DNA of 61,218 bases, from contig DWXI01000142.1 of assembly GCA_019119265.1 (NCBI GenBank), positions 1-61,218 of the forward strand. Direction: 5' to 3'. Under the pieces are notes generated by a model. That model was given only the letters and a program-made list of their open reading frames with translations, was not told where the DNA came from and ran no database searches. The position numbers and the translations under genes were made by a program. The DNA is from Candidatus Mediterraneibacter intestinigallinarum. GTDB taxonomy: Bacteria > Bacillota > Clostridia > Lachnospirales > Lachnospiraceae. Below are positions 1 through 9,805 of this stretch, in pieces (position 1 is the stretch's first letter; each line of letters opens with the position of its first letter).

Positions 1-38
1 CAGGAACAAATGAAAAAAATTATAATATAGGAGGAAAA

Positions 39-1118
39 ATGAATATCAGAAAAACCAAAAAGAAAAAATCCAGAAATCAGTATGAACGCAGAGTCAGCCA
101 TAAGTATAAAGATACGTTGTTCCGGAAGATATTTTCGGACAGAAAAGATCTGCTGAGCCTCTACAACGCATTGAATGATACACAGTATACTGACGAAGAA
201 GAACTGACTGTCACGACATTGGAAGATGTGATTTACATTTCGATGAAGAATGACATTTCCTTTCTGATTGGCGGTACGATGAATCTGTACGAACATCAGA
301 GCTCTTATAATCCCAATATGCCGATAAGAGGACTGATGTATTTCGCGAGGCTGTATCAGAATTACATTGATAACAGTGAAATTAATGTATTCAGCTCAGT
401 CCTAAAACACCTGCCCAGGCCCAAATTTATCGTATTTTATAACGGATCAAAAGATGAGCCGGACCGGAAGCCGCTCAGACTTACCGATGCGTTTGCAGAA
501 GAGGGAATATCCGAAGAATCATGCCTGGAGTGCATTGCAACGATGGTAAATATCAATTACGGGCACAATTATGAATTGATGGAAAAATGCAGACGGCTTG
601 AGGAGTATTCTATATTTGTGGCAGAAGTGCGCAAGGCTCTGGAAGAGGGCGGCGATCAGAAACAGGCGGTGGATGATGCAATCGATATCTGCATTGAGAA
701 AGGTGTGCTGCAGAACATACTGATCCAAGAAAGGGCGGCGATTATGAATATGGTATTATCATGTACAGAGAAACAATATGAAAGACTCGTCCAGAAAGAA
801 TTAGAACAGCAGGAAAAACGGATAAAAGAGCAGGAGAAAAAACTGCGTGCCGGGAAGAAGAGACTTGAGGAGCAGGAAGACAGGATGCGCCGGCAGCAGG
901 GAAAAATCGAGGAGCAGGAAGACAGGATGCGCCAGCAGCAGGGGAAAATCGAGGAGCAGGACAGCCAGATGCGCCGGCAGCAGGAGACAATCCGGGATCA
1001 GGAGCGCCTCCTCGAATTAAACCGTATCCTGGTCCGGGAAAAGAAGTATGATCTTCTTGAACAGATACAGGACGATCCTGCACTGTGCGAAGAATTGATG
1101 GTTAAGTATGAAGTATAA
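39..1118 (+). CDS. Rpn-family (PD-(D/E)XK) recombination-promoting nuclease/putative transposase with C-terminal coiled coil
   Basis: YKDTLFRKIFSDRKDLLSLYNALN... and LYEHQSSYNPNMPIRGLMYFARLYQ are typical of the Rpn/PDDEXK_2 family; RBS upstream. Confidence 0.85.
   Translation: MNIRKTKKKKSRNQYERRVSHKYKDTLFRKIFSDRKDLLSLYNALNDTQYTDEEELTVTTLEDVIYISMKNDISFLIGGTMNLYEHQSSYNPNMPIRGLMYFARLYQNYIDNSEINVFSSVLKHLPRPKFIVFYNGSKDEPDRKPLRLTDAFAEEGISEESCLECIATMVNINYGHNYELMEKCRRLEEYSIFVAEVRKALEEGGDQKQAVDDAIDICIEKGVLQNILIQERAAIMNMVLSCTEKQYERLVQKELEQQEKRIKEQEKKLRAGKKRLEEQEDRMRRQQGKIEEQEDRMRQQQGKIEEQDSQMRRQQETIRDQERLLELNRILVREKKYDLLEQIQDDPALCEELMVKYEV
867..992 (+). repeat. Three tandem 42-bp in-frame repeats (14-aa EEQEDRMRRQQGKI units)
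   Basis: gaggagcaggaagacaggatgcgccggcagcagggaaaaatc repeated at 867, 909 and 951 (third copy diverged). Confidence 0.9.
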
Positions 1119-1139
1119 ACACAACAAAGGAGAGGCATC

Positions 1140-2018
1140 ATGATCAAAGTGATAGCGAGTGATATGGACGGCACCCTTCTGGGAGACGATCACAAGCCGG
1201 CGCCGGAGACGCTCGCGACCGTGAAAAGGGCATGTGATGCGGGAATCCGTTTTATGATAGCAACAGGGAGAAACTTTCCGGGGGCGATGGCTGAACTAAA
1301 AGATTCAGGGTTGGTATGTGATTATATTGTTGGCAGCGGAGCGGAGGTAAGAAACCCGCAGCAGCAGGTCGTAGCCGTGCATCCGATCAGTATGGAACTG
1401 TGCAGGGAAATCTATAAAGAGGTAAAAAATTATCCCTTGTCCGTGACATTCTGTACAGACGGGAATGACTATAAGATCGGAACTCCGGAGGAGATAGAGG
1501 AGAGTCTGATGCTTCAGATACATCTCTTCTTCTTAAATCTGCCGCGTGAAGAACTGGTCAGGACAGAGACGTATCAGCGTATTATAAAATCGACCAAAAC
1601 GGTTGCTGATATGGATGAACTGGAAGCTGCGAAAGCCCCCATTTATAAGTTATTCCTTTATTCAGAGGACAAAGAAATGCTGGACGAGCTGAAGATGCGT
1701 CTGGAGAAAAATAAGGATATTGCGGTGGCATCCTCTTTTCCTACGAATCTGGAGATCACGGATGTTAAAGCGCAGAAAGGGCCGGTACTCAAAGAATATA
1801 TTGAGTCGCTCGGGTATACGATGAATGAGGTGATGGTGCTGGGCGACAGTCTGAATGATCTCTCGATGATAGAGATGGATTTCGGTGCGACGGTGGCCAT
1901 GGCAAATGCCGATCCCGAGGTAAAGAGCGCGGCAAAGTATATTACGAAGTCTAATGCAGAGTTCGGCGTGGCATATGCAATAGAAGAACTGTTAAAGCGC
2001 CAGAAGACGGAAAAATGA
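1140..2018 (+). CDS. HAD-superfamily Cof-type phosphatase
   Basis: DMDGTLLGDDHKP motif I; GDSLNDLSMIEMDFGATVAMANADPEVK motif IV. Confidence 0.9.
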   Translation: MIKVIASDMDGTLLGDDHKPAPETLATVKRACDAGIRFMIATGRNFPGAMAELKDSGLVCDYIVGSGAEVRNPQQQVVAVHPISMELCREIYKEVKNYPLSVTFCTDGNDYKIGTPEEIEESLMLQIHLFFLNLPREELVRTETYQRIIKSTKTVADMDELEAAKAPIYKLFLYSEDKEMLDELKMRLEKNKDIAVASSFPTNLEITDVKAQKGPVLKEYIESLGYTMNEVMVLGDSLNDLSMIEMDFGATVAMANADPEVKSAAKYITKSNAEFGVAYAIEELLKRQKTEK

Positions 2019-2091
2019 TATGAATAGCCGGAAAAGGCAGCCCTTGCCATTGAGCGGGATTTCACGTATAATATCCCCCGTGAGAAGGACT

Positions 2092-2182
2092 GTGACAGCT
2101 CAGCCGCGCCATTCGTAAAACCGCACTTCGTGCTTATTGTGGCTTCCGTCACTGTTTTACTCATTCCCGATGGCTGAACTGT
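2092..2182. repeat. Dispersed palindromic intergenic repeat, copy A
   Basis: CAGCTCAGCC...GGCTGAACTG inverted ends; shares GCCATTCGTAAAACCGCAC core with copy B (7390-7452, opposite orientation). Confidence 0.65.
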
Positions 2183-2212
2183 AAAAAAATAGATAAAGAG
2201 TTGGTATGAACA

Positions 2213-3565
2213 ATGAGATTAAGAAGTAAATTAGCGATCAGGGCCGCGAAACTGACGAGCATTCTGATCAAAAAGATGAAAAGAGGAAGCGGGGTTACAC
2301 TTCCGGGATATGTAGCGCGCCGGATCGATCCTAATATTTTAACCGCCATGGCGGAACAGATCAGAGGTAAGATCATCGTCACCATGGGAACAAACGGAAA
2401 GACGACGACCAATGCGATCCTGTGCAGAGCGCTGGAGTCTGAGGGCAGGAAAGTTATCATCAACCGGACCGGGGCAAATATGCTCAACGGTATTATTTCG
2501 GCGTTTGTCCTCGCCACAGACAGAAAGGGAAGGCTGGATGCGGATTTTGCCTGCATCGAGGTAGATGAAATCTCCTCGGTTGGCGTACTCCCGAAGCTTA
2601 AGCCTGACTGTGCGCTGCTTACCAATATTTCCAGAGACCAGCTGGACCGCTTCGGTGAAGTGGATATTACTTATAATAAACTGCTGACTGCAGTAAAGAG
2701 TGTTCCGGATACGACACTTATCATTAACTGCGACGATATTCTGTCTTATTCTCTTGCAGAAGAGAGTGGAAATAAGTTCGTGACATGCGGGATCAGTGAA
2801 CAGATCTTTGATGATATTTCCCGTTCCGAGATACGGGAGAGTATCTTCTGCCGTAAATGCGGGAAGAAGCTGGAATATGATTTCTTCCACTACGGACAGC
2901 TTGGCATCTATCACTGCCCAAACTGCGGCTGGGAGCGGCCGGAACCGGCTTATACAGCTCAGAATATCGAGCTTCAGGACGAAGTATATTCTTTTGATCT
3001 GGACGGAAGGCATATTGATTCTACAGCACGCACACCATACAATATCTACAATACACTTTCGGCCTATACGGCGCTGAAGACGATGGGGGCGGGATACGCC
3101 GGATTTAAAGAGATGATCGAGGCTTTCGACTACGGCAATAACAGAGAGAGCATTTTCAATATCGACGGGGCAAGGGTGCAGCTTCATCTGGCGAAGAACC
3201 CGATCGGATTCCAGCAGAAGATTTCTCTCGTACTTAAAGACGAGAAGCCGAAGGATATTATCATTCAGATCAACGACACGGCTCAGGACGGCAGGGATAT
3301 CTCATGGCTGTGGGATGTGGACTTCCAGTACCTTGCAGACAGCAATGCAGGCAGGATCATCACGGCGGGAACACGCCGGTATGATATGGGGCTGCGGCTG
3401 AAATACGAGGACATCCCCTGTGAGACGACGACGGATCTGAAAGCGGTCGTGGCGGACTGTGCGAAGAACGGTACGAAGAACCTGTATGTGATCGTGAATT
3501 ATTCCGGCCTGTACCGGACCAACCATATGCTCACAGAACTGGAGAAAGGAGGAGCGGAAGAGTGA
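2213..3565 (+). CDS. murT: Lipid II isoglutaminyl synthase subunit MurT
   Basis: Mur-ligase P-loop MGTNGKTTTNAIL; zinc-ribbon insert CRKCGKKL...CPNCGW; adjacent gatD. Confidence 0.9.
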   Translation: MRLRSKLAIRAAKLTSILIKKMKRGSGVTLPGYVARRIDPNILTAMAEQIRGKIIVTMGTNGKTTTNAILCRALESEGRKVIINRTGANMLNGIISAFVLATDRKGRLDADFACIEVDEISSVGVLPKLKPDCALLTNISRDQLDRFGEVDITYNKLLTAVKSVPDTTLIINCDDILSYSLAEESGNKFVTCGISEQIFDDISRSEIRESIFCRKCGKKLEYDFFHYGQLGIYHCPNCGWERPEPAYTAQNIELQDEVYSFDLDGRHIDSTARTPYNIYNTLSAYTALKTMGAGYAGFKEMIEAFDYGNNRESIFNIDGARVQLHLAKNPIGFQQKISLVLKDEKPKDIIIQINDTAQDGRDISWLWDVDFQYLADSNAGRIITAGTRRYDMGLRLKYEDIPCETTTDLKAVVADCAKNGTKNLYVIVNYSGLYRTNHMLTELEKGGAEE

Positions 3566-4323
3566 TGAAACTGACGATCGGACATTTATACCCGGATCTC
3601 CTGAACCTGTACGGCGACAGAGGAAACATCCAGTGTTTCCGCAAACGGCTTGAATGGCGCGGGATCGAAGCAGAAGTGATCCCGTTTCTGTCGGGAGATG
3701 AGATCGACTTTACAAAGCTCGACATCGTTCTGCTCGGGGGCGGCTCTGACAGAGAGCAGGAACTGGTCTGCGGATTCCTGCAGAACATCAAAGACGATTT
3801 CAGAAAATATGTAGAGGACGGCGGCGTCGTGCTGGCAGTGTGCGGCGGATACCAGCTTCTCGGGAAATATTATAAAACGGACAAGAAAACCATAGAAGGA
3901 CTGGGCGTGCTGAATATCACAACAGACTGGGAGCCGGAGCGTCTCATCCGTGATATCGTACTGGACAGTCCGCTGTTTGATCGCCCGGTAGTGGGATTTG
4001 AAAACCATGGAGGGCGTACGGAGATCGGAAATCATGCTCCTTTCGGTAAGGTGACCTACGGTTTTGGAAATACCGGGAAGTCCGGATGTGAGGGCGTCGT
4101 ATATAAAAATGTGATCGCCACTTATCTGCACGGACCGCTCTTGCCGAAGAATCCCCACGTGTGCGATTATCTTCTGGAACGCGCGCTGAAGCAGAAATAC
4201 GGCGAAGACGCAGTGTTGGAGCCGCTGCCGGATGAAATGGAGCAGAAAGCGAATGATTATATCGTAGAACGGTATAATGATAAGAAATATATTCTGAAAG
4301 AAACGATCAAACGTCACACCTGA
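3562..4323 (+). CDS. gatD: Lipid II isoglutaminyl synthase glutaminase subunit GatD
   Basis: LYPDLLNLYGDRGNIQCFRKR; AVCGGYQLLGKYY nucleophile motif; overlaps murT stop. Confidence 0.9.
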   Translation: MMKLTIGHLYPDLLNLYGDRGNIQCFRKRLEWRGIEAEVIPFLSGDEIDFTKLDIVLLGGGSDREQELVCGFLQNIKDDFRKYVEDGGVVLAVCGGYQLLGKYYKTDKKTIEGLGVLNITTDWEPERLIRDIVLDSPLFDRPVVGFENHGGRTEIGNHAPFGKVTYGFGNTGKSGCEGVVYKNVIATYLHGPLLPKNPHVCDYLLERALKQKYGEDAVLEPLPDEMEQKANDYIVERYNDKKYILKETIKRHT

Positions 4324-4355
4324 GCTGTTATGACTTTGGAAAAGGCGGTGGAGTT

Positions 4356-5036
4356 ATGGGGCGTACTTATGTTATGTCCGACATTCACGGAATGGCGGAT
4401 CTTTTCAAACGGATGCTGGAGCAGATCGGTTTCACCGATGAGGATACTCTGTATATCCTTGGAGACATGATCGACAGAGGACCGGATCCTGCGGGAATTC
4501 TGGATATTGTTATGAAGCACAGGAACATCATCGCCTTAAGGGGAAATCACGAGGACAGTTTTGCAGACTGGTATGAGAATACAGAGGACAAAGTTCACCA
4601 GAGATATTACTACAATACGTACGACGTCCTGATGGATTGTGAATCGACGAGAAAGAGACTTCCCGAATACGTACGTTTCATGAAAAATCTCCCGCTTTAT
4701 CAGAAGGTAAAGATGAACGGAAAATGTTATCTGATGGCGCATGCATCCACGGAGGAAATCCTTCACATCTGGAAACGAAAGGATCGGCTGATATGGGATA
4801 CATCGCTGATTGACAGGCAGAGAGGAATACCGGGATATGTCTCCGTTGTGGGGCATGTTCCGACTTTTATTATCCGGGGGTATCCTGAAGCACCGGCGTC
4901 TGTCTGGTACAGTCCGGACGGGCGCATCATAGATGTGGACTGCGGAGCTGCATTTGAGGATATGGGCGGACAGCTCGGCTGTCTCTGCCTTGACACGGGA
5001 GAGGAATATTATGAAAGTTCATTACAGACTCGTTAA
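4356..5036 (+). CDS. Metallophosphoesterase / serine-threonine protein phosphatase family
   Basis: MSDIHGMADLF, LGDMIDRGPDPAGI, RGNHEDSF motifs. Confidence 0.9.
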   Translation: MGRTYVMSDIHGMADLFKRMLEQIGFTDEDTLYILGDMIDRGPDPAGILDIVMKHRNIIALRGNHEDSFADWYENTEDKVHQRYYYNTYDVLMDCESTRKRLPEYVRFMKNLPLYQKVKMNGKCYLMAHASTEEILHIWKRKDRLIWDTSLIDRQRGIPGYVSVVGHVPTFIIRGYPEAPASVWYSPDGRIIDVDCGAAFEDMGGQLGCLCLDTGEEYYESSLQTR

Positions 5037-5988
5037 TGAGGGGATTGAGATCGTACGGTGCTTCGGCACGGATTCGGAGATCACAGTTCCGGAGGAAATC
5101 GACGGCAGACCGGTAAAGCGTATGAGTCCATACGCTTTTTCTGAGCGATACACCGGGCAGGCAGACGCTGATATCTTTGTCTATGAGGAGGACGCTGACC
5201 GGATGTTCTGCAGTGAGGAAAAGATTCTGGCAGGAGATGCGGTGGAGAAGGTAACGCTGCCGGATACACTGGAAGAAATCGGACGATATATTTTCTATGG
5301 CTGCAGGAAGCTTAAGGCACTTTGCTTTTCGGAACGGTTGAAAAACATCGGCAGCGGTGCGTTTACCGGGTGCCGAAGTCTTTCAGAACTTCACGTGCGT
5401 CTGCTTGACGGAACATGTTCCTGCGTGCCGGACATTCTCGGGGATCTGTGGCAGCGGATAGATGTGACATTTTATGAGAAAGGTAAAGACATGGAAGAGG
5501 AGAAAATATCGGCCCGGCTCGTCTTCCCCGAACATTATGAAGAAGCTGTGGAAAATACACCGGCCCGGATTCTTTTTACGCAGCATCACGGTTCCGGAAA
5601 CAATTACAGGCAGTGTTTCTACAATAAGGCGATCGACTTCAGGAAGTACGACAGTCTGTTTTATTCGGCGCGGGCGCAGGAGAAAACGGATGTGATCGCG
5701 GATCTTGTATTTTCAAGACTGCTGTATCCTGCCGGACTGACGGAAGAGGCCAGGCAGACATACGAAGATTATATCAGAGAGCATGTGCGTCAGACGGCAG
5801 AATATCTGATTAATGTGGAAGATATATCGGCGTTGAAGGAATTCACTGCAAGGAGATTCTGGACGGCTGAGACTCTGGGCAGAGCGGTGGAGTATGCGGC
5901 CTGGCAGGGGAAAAGAGAAGTCCTGGCTTTTCTTATGAACGAAAAGCATCGCCTGTTCCCTGAGAAAAAGAAAAAATATGAACTGTAA
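5011..5988 (+). CDS. BspA-type leucine-rich-repeat domain protein
   Basis: EEIGRYIFYGCRKLKALCFSERLKNIGSGAFTGCRSLSELHV; ATG at 5011 overlaps upstream gene. Confidence 0.75.
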   Translation: MKVHYRLVNEGIEIVRCFGTDSEITVPEEIDGRPVKRMSPYAFSERYTGQADADIFVYEEDADRMFCSEEKILAGDAVEKVTLPDTLEEIGRYIFYGCRKLKALCFSERLKNIGSGAFTGCRSLSELHVRLLDGTCSCVPDILGDLWQRIDVTFYEKGKDMEEEKISARLVFPEHYEEAVENTPARILFTQHHGSGNNYRQCFYNKAIDFRKYDSLFYSARAQEKTDVIADLVFSRLLYPAGLTEEARQTYEDYIREHVRQTAEYLINVEDISALKEFTARRFWTAETLGRAVEYAAWQGKREVLAFLMNEKHRLFPEKKKKYEL

Positions 5989-7393
5989 AACAGCAGAGAA
6001 GGCAGCGGTTAAAATGACAGAAAGAACATTTTGCAAAACAGCGGATGAAATAGAAAAAAGAACGTCAGAAGAGACGGCGTGTCGGCTGGATCAGATAGGA
6101 AGAGAGATTTTGGGGATCTGCCGGGACGAGTTATATTTTTCCATGCGTTTTCTGGATGTGGCGCTGAGCAGCTTTGTCTATGTGATGGATTCCGGAGTAA
6201 GCCCTTTCGGAACAGACGGGTATCATATGTATTTTCATCCCCGGGAGATGGGTGGAATGTACCGGGAGAACCGTATTCTTGTAAACCGGGGATATCTCCA
6301 TATGGTTTTGCACTGTATCTTCCGGCATATATGGAAAGCGGAAGGGGTGAGCATGAAGACAGACAGTCTGACAGCAGGAAAAGAAAAACGATTCTGGAAT
6401 CTGAGCTGCGATATTGCGGCTGAGCACATCATCGACGGCTGCGACCTGCGGCCGGTCCGGTTTTCCAGAAGCCTGCTCCGGCGGGAGACTTACCGGAAGC
6501 TGGAACTCTCCGGGCATGTGCTCAACGCGGAGAGAGTATGCAGTCTGCTGGCCGAATGGAAGCTGACAGATAAAGAGCTCAACATGCTGGAAGAAGAGTT
6601 CCGCGTGGACGACCACAGGTATTGGGAAAAAGATGGACAGAAACGTCCGCCGGATCAGCAGATGCAGCGGAAATGGAAAGACATTGATGAAAAGATGGAG
6701 ACAGATCTGGAGACATTTTCCAAAGAGGCGGCGGACAAAAACGGTGATTTTCTGGGCGGGCTTCGCGTGGAGAACAGGGAGCGCCATGACTACAGAGAAT
6801 TTTTGAGGAAATTTTCTGTATTCCGGGAAGAGTTAAAAGCCGACCCTGATACGTTTGACTATGGCTTTTACAGTTACGGCATGTCACTGTATGGAAATAT
6901 GCCGCTGATCGAACCGCTGGAGACAAGGGAAGAGCACCGGATTGAAGAATTTGCTGTTGTGATCGACACTTCCATGTCCTGTTCCGGCGAGCTGATCCGG
7001 AAGTTTTTGGAAGAGACATACAGTGTTCTGACGGAAAATGAAAGTTTCTTCCAAAAAGTAAACGTCCATATTATACAGTGTGATGAGAAAGTGCATCAGG
7101 ATGTGAAGATCACCTCTGGGGAAGAGCTTGAGGATTACATGGAATATTTTCAATTATACGGCGAGGGAGGCACCGACTTCCGGCCGGCTTTTGAATATGT
7201 GGAAGAACTGCGGCAGAACAGAGAGTTTACGGATCTGAAAGGCATGATTTATTTTACGGACGGATACGGAATCTATCCGGAGAAAATGCCGGCGTGGCGG
7301 ACCGCGTTTGTGTTTCTGGAAGAGGATTACCGGGACGTGGATGTGCCGCCGTGGGCGATCAAACTTATTTTAAGCGAAGAAGATACGGAATAA
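5978..7393 (+). CDS. VWA-like / DUF2201-type putative metallopeptidase-domain protein
   Basis: EEFAVVIDTSMSCSGELIRKFLEE VWA-like MIDAS; paired with a downstream MoxR ATPase; start may be the internal ATG at 6014. Confidence 0.75.
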   Translation: MNCKTAEKAAVKMTERTFCKTADEIEKRTSEETACRLDQIGREILGICRDELYFSMRFLDVALSSFVYVMDSGVSPFGTDGYHMYFHPREMGGMYRENRILVNRGYLHMVLHCIFRHIWKAEGVSMKTDSLTAGKEKRFWNLSCDIAAEHIIDGCDLRPVRFSRSLLRRETYRKLELSGHVLNAERVCSLLAEWKLTDKELNMLEEEFRVDDHRYWEKDGQKRPPDQQMQRKWKDIDEKMETDLETFSKEAADKNGDFLGGLRVENRERHDYREFLRKFSVFREELKADPDTFDYGFYSYGMSLYGNMPLIEPLETREEHRIEEFAVVIDTSMSCSGELIRKFLEETYSVLTENESFFQKVNVHIIQCDEKVHQDVKITSGEELEDYMEYFQLYGEGGTDFRPAFEYVEELRQNREFTDLKGMIYFTDGYGIYPEKMPAWRTAFVFLEEDYRDVDVPPWAIKLILSEEDTE

Positions 7394-7452
7394 CAGTTCG
7401 GCCATAGTAAGCGCGTGGTGCGGTTTTACGAATGGAGCGGGCCGAACTGTTA
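7390..7452. repeat. Dispersed palindromic intergenic repeat, copy B
   Basis: CAGTTCGGCC...GGCCGAACTG perfect 10-bp inverted ends; internal core is the reverse complement of copy A. Confidence 0.7.
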
Positions 7453-7469
7453 CTATAAGGAGGAGCATT

Positions 7470-8984
7470 TTGGATATTAAACGAGCAAAACAGGAGATTA
7501 AAGACGCTGTAGAAGCATATCTTTTAAAGGACGCCTTCGGGGAGTACCGGATTCCGGCGATCAGGCAGAGGCCGATCCTTTTGATGGGACCGCCGGGAAT
7601 TGGAAAGACCCAGGTCATGGAACAGATTGCAAAGGAGATGAAGATCGGGCTTGTTTCTTACACGATCACTCATCACACGAGACAGAGTGCAGTGGGCCTG
7701 CCGTTTATCCGGGAGAAAGAATACGGCGGCAGGGCATATTCTGTGACCGAATATACGATGAGCGAGATTATAGCGTCCGTCTATGATAAGATGGAACAGA
7801 CCGGAAATCAGGAGGGGATTCTGTTCCTCGATGAGATCAACTGTGTATCTGAGACGCTGGCGCCTGCTATGCTCCAGTTCCTCCAGGGAAAGACGTTCGG
7901 CACTCATAAGCTGCCGGACGGCTGGATCATTGTGGCGGCGGGTAATCCGCCGGAGTACAATAAATCGGTTCGGGAGTTTGATGTTGTTACGCTGGACCGT
8001 CTGAAGAAGATCGATGTGGAGGCGGATTTCCCTGTGTGGAAAGAGTACGCCTACCGTCAGGGGATCCATCAGGCCGTGATATCTTATCTGGATGTGCGCA
8101 GGGAGAATTTTTGCCGTATTGAAAATACAGTGGACGGGAAGCGGTTTGCCACGGCAAGAGGCTGGGAAGACCTCTCGAGGCTGATCCAAGTCTATGAGAT
8201 GCTCGGCAAGACGGCGGACAGAGAAGTGATCTTCCAGTATATCCAGCACCGGACAATTGCGAAGGATTTTGCAAATTATCTGGAGCTCTACTATAAATAC
8301 AAAACAGATTATAACATCGGGGAACTTCTGGAAGGAAAGTGGAGCTCGGCGGCTCTTCAGAAGATACGGACAGCTGCATTTGACGAGCATCTGAGTATTA
8401 TCAGTCTCTTAAACGGCAAGCTTGGAGGTATGTTCCGGGAGTGTTTCCTTCAGGATGCATATGTGGCGAAACTGTATGAATATCTGATTTATTATAGAGA
8501 TAGTCAGTCCGTTATGATGTTGGATGATGTACGTGCCATGGCGGAGAAAGATCTTGAAGAGCAGAAAAGAGCAGAGCAGCTTACCCGTGAGCAGGAACAG
8601 ATCCAGCACCGTGTGATCGAGACGCTGAACCGGTTTTCGCTCGAGATAAAGGGAGAGATCTTTGTTGGAGACGGTGCCCTGGATGAGGTGCGGGAAATGT
8701 TCGGAAGGGAAAAGGAAGAGCTTGAGCGGATGACAGAGCATACGTCCGACGCCCTTGACAATGCATTCCGTTTTCTCGAGGATGCGTTCGGGGAGAGCCA
8801 GGAGATGGTGGCTTTTGTTACAGAACTGAATGCAAATTATTACAGTGTATGGTTTATCAATGAGAACGGGAACGATCTGTATTACCGGCATAACAAAGGG
8901 CTGCTCTTTGAAGCGCGGCATGAGAATGTCGTAAAGCAGATGGAAGAAGCTGAAAATATGTTAAACAGTGTACTGAAATCATAA
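7470..8984 (+). CDS. MoxR-type AAA+ ATPase
   Basis: LLMGPPGIGKTQVMEQIAKE Walker A; FLDEINCVSETLAPAMLQFLQ Walker B; TTG start. Confidence 0.85.
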   Translation: MDIKRAKQEIKDAVEAYLLKDAFGEYRIPAIRQRPILLMGPPGIGKTQVMEQIAKEMKIGLVSYTITHHTRQSAVGLPFIREKEYGGRAYSVTEYTMSEIIASVYDKMEQTGNQEGILFLDEINCVSETLAPAMLQFLQGKTFGTHKLPDGWIIVAAGNPPEYNKSVREFDVVTLDRLKKIDVEADFPVWKEYAYRQGIHQAVISYLDVRRENFCRIENTVDGKRFATARGWEDLSRLIQVYEMLGKTADREVIFQYIQHRTIAKDFANYLELYYKYKTDYNIGELLEGKWSSAALQKIRTAAFDEHLSIISLLNGKLGGMFRECFLQDAYVAKLYEYLIYYRDSQSVMMLDDVRAMAEKDLEEQKRAEQLTREQEQIQHRVIETLNRFSLEIKGEIFVGDGALDEVREMFGREKEELERMTEHTSDALDNAFRFLEDAFGESQEMVAFVTELNANYYSVWFINENGNDLYYRHNKGLLFEARHENVVKQMEEAENMLNSVLKS

Positions 8985-9131
8985 CATCTCAGCCCGGACG
9001 GCTGCATAGCTGAACTGTTTTTTGCAATTTAGACATAACATATGATATAATGATTGCGCTAAGCGCAGTCCGAAGCGATGAAATTGCTTCGCAACTTTGG
9101 CGTTTGATTCTATGAAAGTGAGGTCGTTGTG

Positions 9132-9767
9132 ATGGATGTAAGGCAGATGAGAAACGAGGCTCTCGGAAAACGTGTCGTAAAAGCACTGGAGTCGAGAAAT
9201 ATGGAAGCTTATTATGCGGCTGATAAGGAAGAGGCCGTTAAAAAGGCTCTTGAGCTGATCGCCAAGGGAAGTACGATTAATATGGGCGGGTCATCGTCTG
9301 TCCGTGAAGTGGGGCTGATCGACGCCATCAATGCAGGAAATTATGTGTTTTACGACAGAGATCAGGCGGCAACGCCGGAGGAACGTCATGAGATTGCTCT
9401 GAAAGCATTTACGTGCGATTGGTTCCTGGGAAGCGTTAATGCCATGAGCGAGGACGGTGTATTTGTAAATATAGATGGGAATGCAAACCGTGTGGCGGCT
9501 TATGCATTTGGTCCGAAGAATGTTCTTCTTATCGTAGGAATGAATAAGATCGTCAAGACGGAAGAGGACGCCATGCACAGGGCGAGAAATGAAGCGGCGC
9601 CGATCAACACACAGAGATTCGGAATTGATACGCCGTGTGTGAAAAACGGAAGCTGCTTTGACTGCAAGAGTCCGGACTGTATCTGCTGCCAGATCATGGT
9701 TACAAGATTCAGCAGGATCCCTAAACGCTTTAAGATTATTCTTGTGGATGAGAATCTCGGTTTTTAA
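9132..9767 (+). CDS. LUD-domain (lactate utilisation/DUF162) protein
   Basis: TINMGGSSSVREVGLIDAI; FLGSVNAMSEDGVFVNIDGNANRVAA; GMNKIVKT. Confidence 0.85.
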   Translation: MDVRQMRNEALGKRVVKALESRNMEAYYAADKEEAVKKALELIAKGSTINMGGSSSVREVGLIDAINAGNYVFYDRDQAATPEERHEIALKAFTCDWFLGSVNAMSEDGVFVNIDGNANRVAAYAFGPKNVLLIVGMNKIVKTEEDAMHRARNEAAPINTQRFGIDTPCVKNGSCFDCKSPDCICCQIMVTRFSRIPKRFKIILVDENLGF

Positions 9768-9805
9768 AATATCGATTATGACAGAATTCGAAAGGAATTA
9801 ACAGA

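Noticed and set aside
867-992. Possible CRISPR-like repeat array
   Set aside because: Contiguous in-frame tandem repeats without spacers, inside a coding region
742-1083. Minus-strand 113-aa ORF antisense to the Rpn gene with repeats
   Set aside because: Antisense reading of the 42-bp coiled-coil repeats; no RBS and an Rpn-family match on the other strand
2339-3187. Long minus-strand ORF opposite murT
   Set aside because: Antisense to a well-supported MurT; composition typical of a shadow frame
7524-8390. Minus-strand 288-aa ORF opposite the MoxR ATPase
   Set aside because: Antisense shadow ORF; the plus strand has clear Walker motifs
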